Shown here: positions 44,061-53,127 of the stretch, in pieces
How positions within the stretch are numbered: position 1 is the first letter of the stretch
How the letters are laid out: each line of letters opens with the position of its first letter
NCBI RefSeq assembly: GCF_014695715.1
Contig: NZ_JACJOT010000013.1
Span: 124,001 to 188,000, forward strand
Direction: 5' to 3'
DNA from: Microcoleus sp. FACHB-68
GTDB taxonomy: Bacteria; Cyanobacteriota; Cyanobacteriia; Cyanobacteriales; Oscillatoriaceae
DNA: 64,000 bases
The notes under the pieces: model-generated
Databases searched by the model: none
What the model was told of the DNA's origin: nothing
The model's input: the letters and a program-made list of their open reading frames with translations, nothing else
Position numbers and translations under genes: made by a program

Positions 44061-44765
44061 ATGAAAGCCGTTGTCTTATTATCTGGGGGATTAGATTCCT
44101 CGACAGTTTTGTATCAAGCCAAAGCTGATGGTTGTGAGTGTTATGCCCTTTCTTTTGATTACCGGCAGCGACACTGGCGAGAGTTAGAATCCGCTGCACA
44201 AATCGCCCACTGTGCCGGTGTTGTAGAACATCAAATTGTCAGCTTTGACTTGCGCCAGTGGGGCGGATCTGCCTTGACGGACGACCGGCTGGATTTACCA
44301 AGTGAACGCAGTTTGGCAGAGATGGCTGTAAATATTCCCATCACTTATGTTCCCGCCCGCAATACAATCTTTTTAAGTTTTGCCGTCGCCTATGCTGAGG
44401 CAATTAATGCCGAGCGCGTTTATATTGGCGTTAATGCTTTGGATTATTCCGGCTATCCGGACTGCCGGCCTGACTATATCCAAGCCATGCAGGAAGTGTA
44501 CCGCTTGGGAACTAAACAGGGGCGAGAAGGACAGGCAATTACTATTGTGACGCCCCTAATAGACCTTAAGAAAACTGAAATTATCGAACTGGGTAATCAA
44601 TTGGGAGTGCCTTGGCAGCAAACTTGGTCTTGCTATGCCGGCGCAGAAGAAGCTTGTGGCGTGTGTGACTCGTGCCGGTTGCGTCTAGCAGCCTTTGAAG
44701 AATTAGGCTTAACAGACCCCTTGCCCTACGCCCCACCACTGGATGGAAGCAACAGCCTAGTTTGA
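44061..44765 (+). CDS. queC: 7-cyano-7-deazaguanine synthase
   Basis: A 234-residue ATP-dependent enzyme that makes preQ0, the precursor of queuosine in tRNA. The PP-loop SGGLDSSTV is at the N terminus and the zinc cysteines are in SCYAGAEEACGVCDSCRLR. Length is normal. No other queuosine gene is near. Confidence 0.96.
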   Translation: MKAVVLLSGGLDSSTVLYQAKADGCECYALSFDYRQRHWRELESAAQIAHCAGVVEHQIVSFDLRQWGGSALTDDRLDLPSERSLAEMAVNIPITYVPARNTIFLSFAVAYAEAINAERVYIGVNALDYSGYPDCRPDYIQAMQEVYRLGTKQGREGQAITIVTPLIDLKKTEIIELGNQLGVPWQQTWSCYAGAEEACGVCDSCRLRLAAFEELGLTDPLPYAPPLDGSNSLV

Positions 44766-44777
44766 GACAATGCCGGT

Positions 44778-45374
44778 TTAGTAGTAAATACTTCCATTTG
44801 GCATCACCAACCCCTTCAGCTTTGCCACCGTTAAATCTGTATCTGTCAAATCGACCTCTAGCAAATTCGCCCCTCTGAGATCCGCTTCTGTCAGGTTAAC
44901 CCTCACTAGGATTGATGCCACCAGAATTGCCTCAACCAAGATAGCCCCGATGAGGATCGCTTTGGTCAAGTTGGCCCCAGCTAGCATTGCTTCGGTCAAA
45001 TTTGCCATAAACAAATCTGCCTCAAACATCAATGCTGAAGTCAAGTTTGCCTGAGTCAAGTTTGTTTCAATCAATGTTGCTCCAGATAAATCGGCATTGG
45101 TCAAGTCTGCCCCAACCAGGTTAGCCCTCGTTAAAGTTGCCCCTCTCAGGTTGGCCCCCCGCAGATCCGCCCGCCATAAATCCGCCCCAGTCAAATTGGC
45201 CCGTCGCAGATCCGCCCCAGCTAGATTGGCCCGTCGCAGATCCGCCTCAACTAGCTTCACCCCGCGCAAGTCTGCTTTCTCTAGGTTAAGGTTGTAAAAA
45301 CTCCTTTCCCCTGTTTCATACTGCTTCAGAAGTTCTTCAGCCGTCATATTATCTAGCTTAGCCTTCATAATCAT
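44778..45374 (-). CDS. Pentapeptide-repeat protein
   Basis: A 198-residue protein. A short N-terminal helix (TAEELLKQYETGERSF) precedes about 28 A(D/N)LxX units that form a right-handed β-helix (for example ADLRRANLAGADLRRANLTG). Role unknown; such proteins are abundant in cyanobacteria. Convergent with queC, 12 bases apart. Confidence 0.9.
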   Translation of the reverse strand: MIMKAKLDNMTAEELLKQYETGERSFYNLNLEKADLRGVKLVEADLRRANLAGADLRRANLTGADLWRADLRGANLRGATLTRANLVGADLTNADLSGATLIETNLTQANLTSALMFEADLFMANLTEAMLAGANLTKAILIGAILVEAILVASILVRVNLTEADLRGANLLEVDLTDTDLTVAKLKGLVMPNGSIYY

Positions 45375-45584
45375 CTAACTTTGTGTCTTTTTTGTGAGTG
45401 GCTTTACCCAACCGATTGAGAAAGGCATTTTAGCTGTTGAGCATCAGGACGCCTTCAATTGGGTTTGCACGCTATGTTTCAAAGATAGATGGTGCAAGTA
45501 AAAAAACCGGGCAGGAAATCGGGAAGATTTCGGGAAGATACCAATCGGCTGAAAATAAAGCGTTCCTTTCTAACAAAGGCCAGA

Positions 45585-46259
45585 CTAAGGAACTTGTTTG
45601 AGCCGGTAACCCACGCTGTGGACGGTCTCTATTAAATCATTCGGCGCTCCCACAGCCTTGAGTTTGTGCCGTAGGCTTTTGATATGAGCTTTAACCGTTT
45701 CTTCTTCTGGAAGATCGCGATCATCCCAAACTTGTTCGAGTAGTACCCGCCGGCTCAGTACCCGCCGGCCATTACGAATAAAAGTTTCTAGCAGAGAATA
45801 TTCTATAGGGGTCAAGTGCAGAGGTTGGCCTGCGTAGGTGACTTCATAGGTACTCGGCTCAAGGCGCAAGTCCCCCCAGATCAAAATTGCCGGGATTGAA
45901 GGCCCCCGGCGCAGCAAAGCGCGTATCCGCGCCAACAACTCTGCCAGATCGATTGGTTTAACGACATAATCATCAGCACCGGCATCCAAGCCTCTAACTT
46001 TATCAGTGCTGGTGTCACGAGCCGTAATCAGGAGGATAGGGAGGTCATATCCATGAGAGCGCAGGCGCTGGCAAAGAGCGATTCCATCTAACTTAGGAAG
46101 CATGACATCTAGCAAAATCAAGTCATAATCCACCCCTGTGACTTGCTGCCAACCGGCTTCCCCATCCGTTACAACATCTACTGTATATCGCTGATCTCCG
46201 ATGGCTTCAGCTAAAGCCTCAGCAAGACGCACATCATCTTCTACCAGAAGAATTTTCAT
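45585..46259 (-). CDS. OmpR-family response regulator
   Basis: A 224-residue two-component regulator. The receiver has DD near LVEDD, the phospho-acceptor Asp in DLILLDVMLP, and K in YVVKPIDLAELLARI; the C-terminal winged helix ends ETVHSVGYRLKQV. It is divergent from the sensor kinase at 46347 and is its likely partner. Confidence 0.93.
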   Translation of the reverse strand: MKILLVEDDVRLAEALAEAIGDQRYTVDVVTDGEAGWQQVTGVDYDLILLDVMLPKLDGIALCQRLRSHGYDLPILLITARDTSTDKVRGLDAGADDYVVKPIDLAELLARIRALLRRGPSIPAILIWGDLRLEPSTYEVTYAGQPLHLTPIEYSLLETFIRNGRRVLSRRVLLEQVWDDRDLPEEETVKAHIKSLRHKLKAVGAPNDLIETVHSVGYRLKQVP

Positions 46260-46346
46260 CGTTAAATTTGTGTTGAAATTTGAAAGCGCTCACACTTTCT
46301 CCTGCTACAGGATGGAAGAATATTAGTTTTAAAGAGGATAACTTTC
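46260..46346. promoter_or_regulatory. Divergent promoter of the two-component pair
   Basis: An 87-base gap between the regulator and kinase starts; both promoters must be here. GAGGATAACTTTC precedes the kinase ATG. Confidence 0.6.
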
Positions 46347-48359
46347 ATGAAAAAGTTGATTTCAAAAAACATTATTCCAAGCGGGTTTAGTTTAGCGTTG
46401 CTCATTTTGAGTGGCGTTAGTGCGATTTCATATCAAAGTATGGCTCGACTGATTGACACTTTTAAATGGGTGCAGCACACCTACGAGGTTCAGGTAACCC
46501 TAGAAGGTTTGCTTTCTACTATCAAAGATGCAGAGACGGGGCGGCGGGGCTACATTATCACAAGTGATAAGAATCTGCTCAAACCCTACAATGCAGCAAT
46601 TGAAACAATTAACCCACGAATCCAAAATCTGCGAGAGTTAACTGCGGATAACCCCAACCAGCAGCGCCGGCTCGATATCCTTGAACCCTTAATTGCCGAG
46701 AAAGTGGCTGGTTTGAAGGAGTCGATCGCCTTGTCGCAAAGCCAACGCAATAGCGCTTCGTTGCAGATTGCCCTAACAGAAGAGGGCACAAGGATTATGG
46801 ATGAGATCCGCCAGAAGATCCGGCAGATGCAAAACGAGGAGCAACAGTTGTTAAAACAACGCTCAGCTGCCGCCGCAGCTAGCGTCAGACAGGCAATGCT
46901 CACCGGCTCCATTGGCACCGGCCTTAGTTTTGCGCTGCTGTTATTAGTTTACTCTCTCCTTCATCGCGAGAACAAAAAACGCCGGCAGGCAGAAGAGGCG
47001 CTCCGCATGGCGAATGAAAAATTAGAAATTAGAGTGGGAGAACGAACCGCAGAATTAGCGGCAACGAATCAATCACTTCAAGCTGAAATTATCGAGCGCC
47101 AACGAGCTGAAATGGCTGTGCGGGAGAGCGAAGAACGCTTCCGTTCCTTGATTGAAAATGCTTTAGATATTATTACGGTTCTGGACGAACGCGGCACAGT
47201 GCGCTATGAAAGTCCATCCGTTGAAAAAGTTTTAGGATACAAACCAGAAAGCTTGGTGAATCAAGACTTTTTTGGATATATTCACCCGGATGATGTGGGG
47301 ACTGCCCTTAAGACTTTCACTCATGCCATCGAAAATTCGGGGGTTGCTCTATCTATTGAGTTTCGCTTTCAACATCAAGACGGTTCTTGGCTTATTCTGG
47401 AAGCTATCGGTCAGAAATTTTTGGATTTGTCGGGAACGATTAATGTTGTTGTTAATTCTCGCGATATCACCGAACGCAAGCGAGCTGAAGAAACTCGCAT
47501 GGCGCTAGAAAAAGAACAAGAATTAAGCGAACTCAAACTCCGCTTCTTTTCAATGACTTCTCACGAGTTTCGCACGCCTATTAGCACAATTTTGATTTCA
47601 GCTCAAATTCTTGAAAGTTGTCAGGATGAATGGATGGATGAGAAAAAACTTAGAAATATCCTGCGAATTCAATCAGCCGCCAAAAGCTTAACGCAACTTT
47701 TAGCGGATATTATGACAATTACTAGGGCAGAAGCTGGAAAACTTGAGTTCAACCCTGCGCCGCTAAATTTAGAAAACTTTTGTGCAAATTTAGTGGAAGA
47801 AATGCAGTTAGCGGATAACAATCAGCACCGGCTCGTTTTTGTCAGTCATGGCAGAGAGACTTTGGATGCTGGGGATGTTTCTTTGCCGCGTACCCTCGCA
47901 CCCTCAACTGTGCAAGACAAATCACGTCTTGAAGGTGGCAAAGGATTTGGAATGCCTCGCATGGATGAAAAGTTGCTGCATTCTATTTTGACAAATTTGC
48001 TGTCAAATGCGATTAAGTATTCTCCTGCCGGCAGCACGGTTTGGTTTAAATTGTCTTATCAATTGCCTGAACGAAAAAGCAATTTAGGACAAAATCAAGA
48101 GGCTGCCGGTGACAATTTCCAACCTTCTGAAGTTGCTGTTTTTCGCATCCAAGATGAAGGCATCGGAATTCTTTTAAAAGACCAGCAACGACTGTTTGAG
48201 TTGTTTCATCGGGGAGAAAATGTGGGCAAAGTTTCCGGTGCCGGCTTGGGATTGGGGGTTGCAAAAAAGTGTGTGGAATTACACGGCGGCAGCATCACAA
48301 TGAGTAGTGAAGCCGGAGCCGGCACTACATTCACGGTGACGATTCCTTTAAATTATTGA
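46347..48359 (+). CDS. CHASE3-PAS sensor histidine kinase
   Basis: A 670-residue membrane kinase. Two helices (about 9-28 and 184-204) flank a CHASE3 sensor domain (DAETGRRGYIITSD...). A coiled coil, a PAS domain (about 262-380) and HisKA with H406 (SMTSHEFRTPIS) follow, then HATPase_c (LTNLLSNAIKYSP, FRIQDEGIGIL, GAGLGLGVAKKCVELHGG). Between HisKA and the N box there is a Ser/Arg/Gly-rich insertion of about 35 residues. The ligand is unknown. Confidence 0.94.
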   Translation: MKKLISKNIIPSGFSLALLILSGVSAISYQSMARLIDTFKWVQHTYEVQVTLEGLLSTIKDAETGRRGYIITSDKNLLKPYNAAIETINPRIQNLRELTADNPNQQRRLDILEPLIAEKVAGLKESIALSQSQRNSASLQIALTEEGTRIMDEIRQKIRQMQNEEQQLLKQRSAAAAASVRQAMLTGSIGTGLSFALLLLVYSLLHRENKKRRQAEEALRMANEKLEIRVGERTAELAATNQSLQAEIIERQRAEMAVRESEERFRSLIENALDIITVLDERGTVRYESPSVEKVLGYKPESLVNQDFFGYIHPDDVGTALKTFTHAIENSGVALSIEFRFQHQDGSWLILEAIGQKFLDLSGTINVVVNSRDITERKRAEETRMALEKEQELSELKLRFFSMTSHEFRTPISTILISAQILESCQDEWMDEKKLRNILRIQSAAKSLTQLLADIMTITRAEAGKLEFNPAPLNLENFCANLVEEMQLADNNQHRLVFVSHGRETLDAGDVSLPRTLAPSTVQDKSRLEGGKGFGMPRMDEKLLHSILTNLLSNAIKYSPAGSTVWFKLSYQLPERKSNLGQNQEAAGDNFQPSEVAVFRIQDEGIGILLKDQQRLFELFHRGENVGKVSGAGLGLGVAKKCVELHGGSITMSSEAGAGTTFTVTIPLNY

Positions 48360-48369
48360 AACAAAATTT

Positions 48370-49899
48370 TTAAGGATTTCCTGGATCGTCAAATTCAGAG
48401 TGTTCAGGCTGCACTTCTACGATGTCTTCGATTGCATATTGATTAAGCTGTTTGCTTTCTGGTGAAGACTCCAGGCGATGAATTTGAATTTTATGTAAGC
48501 GCGGGCCTTCGGCTGAGATGACGGTGAGTTCCAAATCTTGATATTTTAATATCTCCCCAACTGTCGGAATTTTCTGCATTTCATAAATCAGGAAACCTCC
48601 GAGAGTTTGGTATTCATCGGTTAGGGGCAACTCTAAATTGAGCAGATCGTTGACTTCTTCTAAGTCTAGTTGAGCCTGCACAATAAATGTTTGGTCGTCT
48701 AAAATTTCTACGTTCAACTCTTCTGTGTCTGCCGGCTCTACGCTATCACCAATAATTTCAGCAATCACATCTTTAATCGTGACTAAACCGGCAGTGCCAC
48801 CAAATTCATCGACGATCATCACCATATAAGTGTTGGATCGCTGCATCAGCTGTAGCAGTTCGCGCAGAGGCGTGTATTCTGGCACAAACCGAGCCGGTCG
48901 CATCCAAGCCTGCACGGGCGTTTGTGGGGTGAGAATACCTTGAGATAAAGGCTCAGCCAACTCTTTGAAGTCAATAATGCCGCGAATATCGTCTAAGGAT
49001 TCTTCCATGACAGGATAACGGGAATAGCCGTTAGCCACCACTTCAGTCAGTAGCATTTGGAAGGTGGCTGTCGTGGGAAGGGCGGAAATACTGGTGCGAG
49101 GAACCATAATTTCCCCAGCTGATACGTCCCCAAACTCAAAGACATTATTGAGCAGTTCTCGCTCCTCTGCTTGCAAGCCGGTGGACTCGCTGGAGGTGGC
49201 GATAATCAGCTGTAACTCTTCTGGGGTGACTTGATGATACCAACCTTGGCCGGTGTAGCGAATTCCCACAAGCCGCAGCAGCCAGCGAGTTGATTGATTG
49301 AGAATCCAGATAAAGGGGTTGAAAATGCGGGCGATGGCTAAACTGGGCGATCCTAAGAAGCGGGCGAGCTGCTCTGAGTAGAGCAAGGCAACAGATTTGG
49401 GGCACAACTCGCCTAAAACAATTTGCAGGTAGGCAACTAGGAAAAAGGCAATGGGGATGGAGAGAGAATGGGCCATAACCTGCTTCATGGCCATTGGCAG
49501 GGGCAGGTGCACAATGGTGCCGGCAACGAGTCCAGACATTGTATTTTCACCGATCCAGCCCAAGGCGAGACTGGAGAGGGTGATTCCTAACTGAGTAGTG
49601 GACAGCAGCCGGTCTATACTGCGCTGCAAGTCTTGGACGGTTTTTGCTTGGACATCGCCGGCATCGACTAACTGGTTAATTCGTGATCGCCGAACCGACA
49701 CCATCGAAAACTCAGCGGTGACAAAAAAAGCATTGATTGCAATCAGCAGAAACACTGATAGCAATCGCAGCGCGACATCTGACGGCGTTAAGTCAACAGC
49801 GGGAGAGGTTCGATTCACTAAACTGCTGTTAGCTGCCTCCAAGACAGCGACAGCGGCAGTGTTCGTCCACCAAACAGAGAAAGGGTTTAAAGCAGGCAC
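48370..49899 (-). CDS. CNNM/CorC-type transporter with CBS domains
   Basis: A 509-residue protein: DUF21 membrane domain (about 45-250, with FVTAEFSMVSVRRSRI and LGELCPKSVALLYSE), two CBS domains (GEIMVPRTSISALP...; VQAWMRPARFVPEYTPL...) and a C-terminal CorC_HlyC domain (LNVEILDDQTFIVQAQLDLEEVNDLL). Relatives export Mg or Co; older names are hemolysin-like. The GTG start at 49899 is uncertain; the first 40 residues are not conserved. Confidence 0.9.
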   Translation of the reverse strand: MPALNPFSVWWTNTAAVAVLEAANSSLVNRTSPAVDLTPSDVALRLLSVFLLIAINAFFVTAEFSMVSVRRSRINQLVDAGDVQAKTVQDLQRSIDRLLSTTQLGITLSSLALGWIGENTMSGLVAGTIVHLPLPMAMKQVMAHSLSIPIAFFLVAYLQIVLGELCPKSVALLYSEQLARFLGSPSLAIARIFNPFIWILNQSTRWLLRLVGIRYTGQGWYHQVTPEELQLIIATSSESTGLQAEERELLNNVFEFGDVSAGEIMVPRTSISALPTTATFQMLLTEVVANGYSRYPVMEESLDDIRGIIDFKELAEPLSQGILTPQTPVQAWMRPARFVPEYTPLRELLQLMQRSNTYMVMIVDEFGGTAGLVTIKDVIAEIIGDSVEPADTEELNVEILDDQTFIVQAQLDLEEVNDLLNLELPLTDEYQTLGGFLIYEMQKIPTVGEILKYQDLELTVISAEGPRLHKIQIHRLESSPESKQLNQYAIEDIVEVQPEHSEFDDPGNP

Positions 49900-50133
49900 C
49901 GGCTTAATTAATGATTGGGGACTGAAACGTGAAAAGAGAAACTTAAAAAACGAGAAGTTGCAAGGGAGTTTCCCCAGGATAATTCTCGCTTCTCTCTTGT
50001 CTCTTTCGCTTCATTCCTATTGCTTAGCTCACCTCTAGGATGCCAGACATTTGCAAATGCCAGGGTTGATGAAACCCGGCTGTCAGCTTGAGCGAAAGCT
50101 GCGATGCCTGGTTCACTAGGGCTGTCGGAATCT

Positions 50134-50535
50134 TCAACTTACCAGAAAAGGACTCACCCTTTGGAGCGATTGTTCTGGCAACTCCTGGTTGTTGGCGCTC
50201 AGCAGTCGCCTCTGGGGATCTGCCGGTTTAGCAGACTGCTGATTTTTTTGATCTTCGCTCTCAGCCGGATTTTTTTGTGTGTTCGCCCCCTTGCCTTCCA
50301 TGTGGGCTTTAACATTTTTCAAGATATCTGGCTCTTTGAGAATGAGCATCTGATCCCGATTGGCCGGAGTTCCCTTGCGGTTCCCGACATTATTAGTTGG
50401 GCGGACATCCGGCTGCGTAATTCCTTTGAGTGCTTCACGACCTAAGGCAAATCCCCAGGTTCCGCTCACCATGCCGGCTGTAAACATCAGGGCTAGTAGA
50501 GTGAACGTGAGCGCCACAGTTGGATTCAATTTCAT
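50134..50535 (-). CDS. Secreted/anchored protein of unknown function
   Basis: A 133-residue protein with an N-terminal membrane or signal helix (VALTFTLLALMFTAGMVSG), a GTWGFALGREALKGITQPDVRP block and a polar Lys/Gln/Asn-rich tail. I recognise no family; the first 70 residues look conserved-type. Confidence 0.65.
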   Translation of the reverse strand: MKLNPTVALTFTLLALMFTAGMVSGTWGFALGREALKGITQPDVRPTNNVGNRKGTPANRDQMLILKEPDILKNVKAHMEGKGANTQKNPAESEDQKNQQSAKPADPQRRLLSANNQELPEQSLQRVSPFLVS

Positions 50536-50813
50536 GGTGTTGGTGAGGAAGTGACCAAATGGCTATGCTAAGGGCAACAATAAACTTTATTGTAGTTTCA
50601 AAGTTTTAGCACGACCTTCGGGAAATTTAAACGGTAGGACGTGCAGTCAACGATTGCGGCCTGCCCAGATAAGTGGACACCGGCAGCCGGTTTAGGTTAT
50701 AATTTTTTTTACGTTTGGTAAGATTAGAGGACTAGACTAGGAAAGTCGGCAAAAAAACTGCCCACTCATCCTTAAGTCCGATAGCAATCCGCTATACTAA
50801 TACCAATCTTTTC

Positions 50814-50886
50814 CGGCAGTTGGCCGAGCGGTTCAGGCAGCGAACTCATAATTCGCCATAGGCAGGTTCAACTCCTGCACTGCCGA
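50814..50886 (+). tRNA. tRNA-Met (CAU), elongator
   Basis: A complete cloverleaf of 73 nt: acceptor CGGCAGT with ACTGCCG, D stem GCC/GGC, anticodon stem GCGAA/TTCGC with loop CTCATAA (anticodon CAT), T stem GCAGG/CCTGC with TTCAACT loop, discriminator A. The paired first base and no GGG in the anticodon stem speak against initiator tRNA. tRNA-Ile(CAU) is less likely. CCA is not encoded. Confidence 0.92.
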
Positions 50887-51137
50887 TTTATTTTATGTTG
50901 AGATGAATGCGTCTGAATTAAATCAGGCAAGAGAGGATAGCCACTCGTTTCTCGTGGAGTCATTCAACAAATTGGCGGATTGTCGCTATCAGGCCGATTC
51001 TGGATCTGTGAAAAATACCAGACACGGCATGATAGAGATGAAAATTCAGCTATCCCAATCCGAGATTTCAGCGCCAGCCGAGTTGATCTGATCCGTTGCC
51101 GGTGCAAGTGTGGCGCGAGAACGAATCAGTGATAGTG
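50887..51137. other. Spacer after tRNA-Met
   Basis: A short open frame (50903-51091) shows no ribosome site or family; I see no supported gene here. Confidence 0.4.
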
Positions 51138-51545
51138 CTAGGGGTTCTGGATTGGCCCATTGTAGTCTACGGTGACTTGAAGAGTTTTTTGATCAACAGT
51201 AACGATGCTTTCCACTGTCGGAGTCATCGATCCAGGACTGCCGCCTTTAAACGTGAATGTCCAAGTGCCATCGCCGTTATCGACGAAGGGAGACTCGATA
51301 GAAGGGCCGTGCATGGAATTTTCAGCACGATATTCGTTTAAGCCGCCGTTCGCCATCTCTGCCGCTTGACGCGCGAGGTTTTTAGCGCGATTCAGTTCAG
51401 TTGGATTAATCGCCGGCGCAGAAGTGCTATCTATTGCTTGAGCGAAGGACGCGTTAAGGGGAATGGCCATTGCAGCTAAAGTTCGGGTTGCCGGTGCGAT
51501 AGCGGCCACGGCTACAGCAGAGAGAACGAGGATAACTGTTTTCAC
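51138..51545 (-). CDS. Secreted protein of unknown function
   Basis: A 135-residue protein. I start at the GTG at 51545 (KTVILVLSAVAVAAIAPATRTLAAMA = signal segment), with CAGGAG upstream; a TTG at 51587 gives a longer form. The mature part has GDGTWTFTFKGGSPGSM and a C-terminal strand region (ESIVTVDQKTLQVTVDYNGPI). No family recognised. Confidence 0.65.
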   Translation of the reverse strand: MKTVILVLSAVAVAAIAPATRTLAAMAIPLNASFAQAIDSTSAPAINPTELNRAKNLARQAAEMANGGLNEYRAENSMHGPSIESPFVDNGDGTWTFTFKGGSPGSMTPTVESIVTVDQKTLQVTVDYNGPIQNP

Positions 51546-52080
51546 GTTTGATACACTCCTGAGACGGGACAGTTTTTTCTCAGCCAACTCATTTTAAAAT
51601 GGTCAAATCAGAGCCGGTAAAGAAAGTCGTAAAATGAATTAATACATCAACCCAGAACATCTCTTGATTATCAAGCTCATGCAGGAAGTATTTTATAATC
51701 ATATATTAAAAGTTGAGGCACTTCACTTTTTAACGACCGAGTCTTAAATTTATTCAATGTTTAAGCGGTTAAGATTAATCGCTTTCAGGCTCCTGTCGAG
51801 TCAGCAATGATTGGTTGATGCGCCCATCGTAAATGGCTAACATTTCTTTAAGTGTTTTAGAATGTAAACTAGCCGTGAGGCGAGGATATAGTAATTTACT
51901 ATATTCAAGGGGTAGGCAAGAAGAGTTGACATTGTTCTGGCGATCAATTGCTTTCACGCTCTTTTCTCTCGTCTAGGCCGGCAGTTGGCAAACCTAGCCT
52001 CTGTACTGGTGTGAGATGTCAGAGGTTTGTCGTCTCCAATTTTTCCATTATCCAGCTCCCGTACATGGAGGGAAGGCATT
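51546..52080. other. Spacer with a doubtful small frame
   Basis: An AT-rich gap. A 60-codon minus frame at 51775-51957 (contains LEYSKLLYPRLTASLHSKTLKEMLAIYD, in part) may be a small gene but lacks a ribosome site and a recognised family. No RNA gene seen. Confidence 0.35.
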
Positions 52081-52539
52081 ATGACTGAACCATTAAATGA
52101 AATGCTTTCGAGAGAAATTGCAAAGCGCTTCAAGAGCAAAGCTAAAACCTGCTTTGACAATGCTTGTAAGGCAGCACTAGCAACCGAGGGAGCCATCTAT
52201 GTTCAAGGCTTTTTGGCGATAGCTGGAGGGCCGTACAAACCGATTGAGTATAGCTGGATAGAGATAGATGGGCAGATTGTCGATCCCACCTTTCCCCACC
52301 TTGGCCAAAGTGCTGAAAACCTCTATTACTTTCCCGCACAGCGTTTGAAAGTCAAGCAACTCAAAGCAATTCTAGAAGAATCAAAAGAAGATTATCCAGA
52401 GGACGACCCGCTGCCGATTCATGGCGATCCCCCTTACGAGTATTATGGCGATGTCATGTTAGGGGGAAATGATTACCAAACTGCTTATAATTTAGCAGCG
52501 GCGAAGTGCACAGAATTGAACAAACCAAGAAAGCCGTAA
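52081..52539 (+). CDS. Unknown cytosolic protein
   Basis: A 152-residue soluble protein (TEPLNEMLSREIAKRF... YVQGFLAIAGGPYKPIEYSWIEIDG). I start at the ATG at 52081 with GGAGGGAAGG upstream; a longer frame starts 18 codons earlier without support. The middle (EYSWIEIDGQIVDPTFPHLG) is like proteins that carry a transglutaminase-like or phage-type small fold, but the match is not strong enough to name. Confidence 0.6.
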   Translation: MTEPLNEMLSREIAKRFKSKAKTCFDNACKAALATEGAIYVQGFLAIAGGPYKPIEYSWIEIDGQIVDPTFPHLGQSAENLYYFPAQRLKVKQLKAILEESKEDYPEDDPLPIHGDPPYEYYGDVMLGGNDYQTAYNLAAAKCTELNKPRKP

Positions 52540-53127
52540 GCGAACTGCTCCAGCCGTTTTATTGCATTTCAACGCGCACTCACCCCTTAACTTTTTGTGA
52601 ATCAGCCGGTTGTGAATGTGGAAATGACGAGCGCTATCGCAGCTTCGGATCATACGGGTTTACCTGTAGTTCCGATGCGTTGAATGTTAGTCTGTGACAT
52701 AGGGTAAGTTTGAATTGTTGGCGCTTCTCCGAGGCAAATTTTTGACGGGTTTGTGCTGAGTAGGAGGCTGGGAAAGTTTACAAGAAAAGGTTTTTGGGAT
52801 CATCCCATTTTTGTAAATTTGTAATGCGGGCATCTTGCCCGCTTGTCGTCTCAGGGAGCAAGATGCTCCCACTCCAATAATATTTTGACTGAGATGCACT
52901 CTGGTTTTTTGTATTGCCTGCCGGCAGCGCCGAAGCGACAGGCTAAAACTTTCATATTTTTGTTCTCTGTTTTCTTCTCACCCTTAATTTCCATACAAAA
53001 AAGAAATAGATAGCAGGTGATAGGGTGCCGGCTCACGGAGAAGTTAGGCTAGGATTAAAGTTTTAGGGTAATTGCATTTATGTAAAGATAGATTCGTGAT
53101 TATTTACGGCGTCAAAAAATCATTAAT
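52540..53127. other. Spacer with palindromic repeat
   Basis: 588 bases. It holds a GCGGGCATCTTGCCCGC palindrome (about 52827-52843) next to GGGAGCAAGATGCTCCC (about 52855-52871). The rest shows no gene. Confidence 0.55.
52827..52876. repeat. Dispersed CATCTTGC palindrome repeat, copy 2
   Basis: Two adjacent palindromes with the same CATCTTGC/GCAAGATG core as the copy at 23898-23924. Confidence 0.75.

Noticed and set aside
43697-44128. Open frame running from DUF2808 into queC
   Set aside because: It crosses the heptamer repeat and both real genes in another frame; no support.
51775-51957. 60-codon minus frame as a firm gene
   Set aside because: No ribosome site or family; only mentioned as doubtful in the spacer entry.
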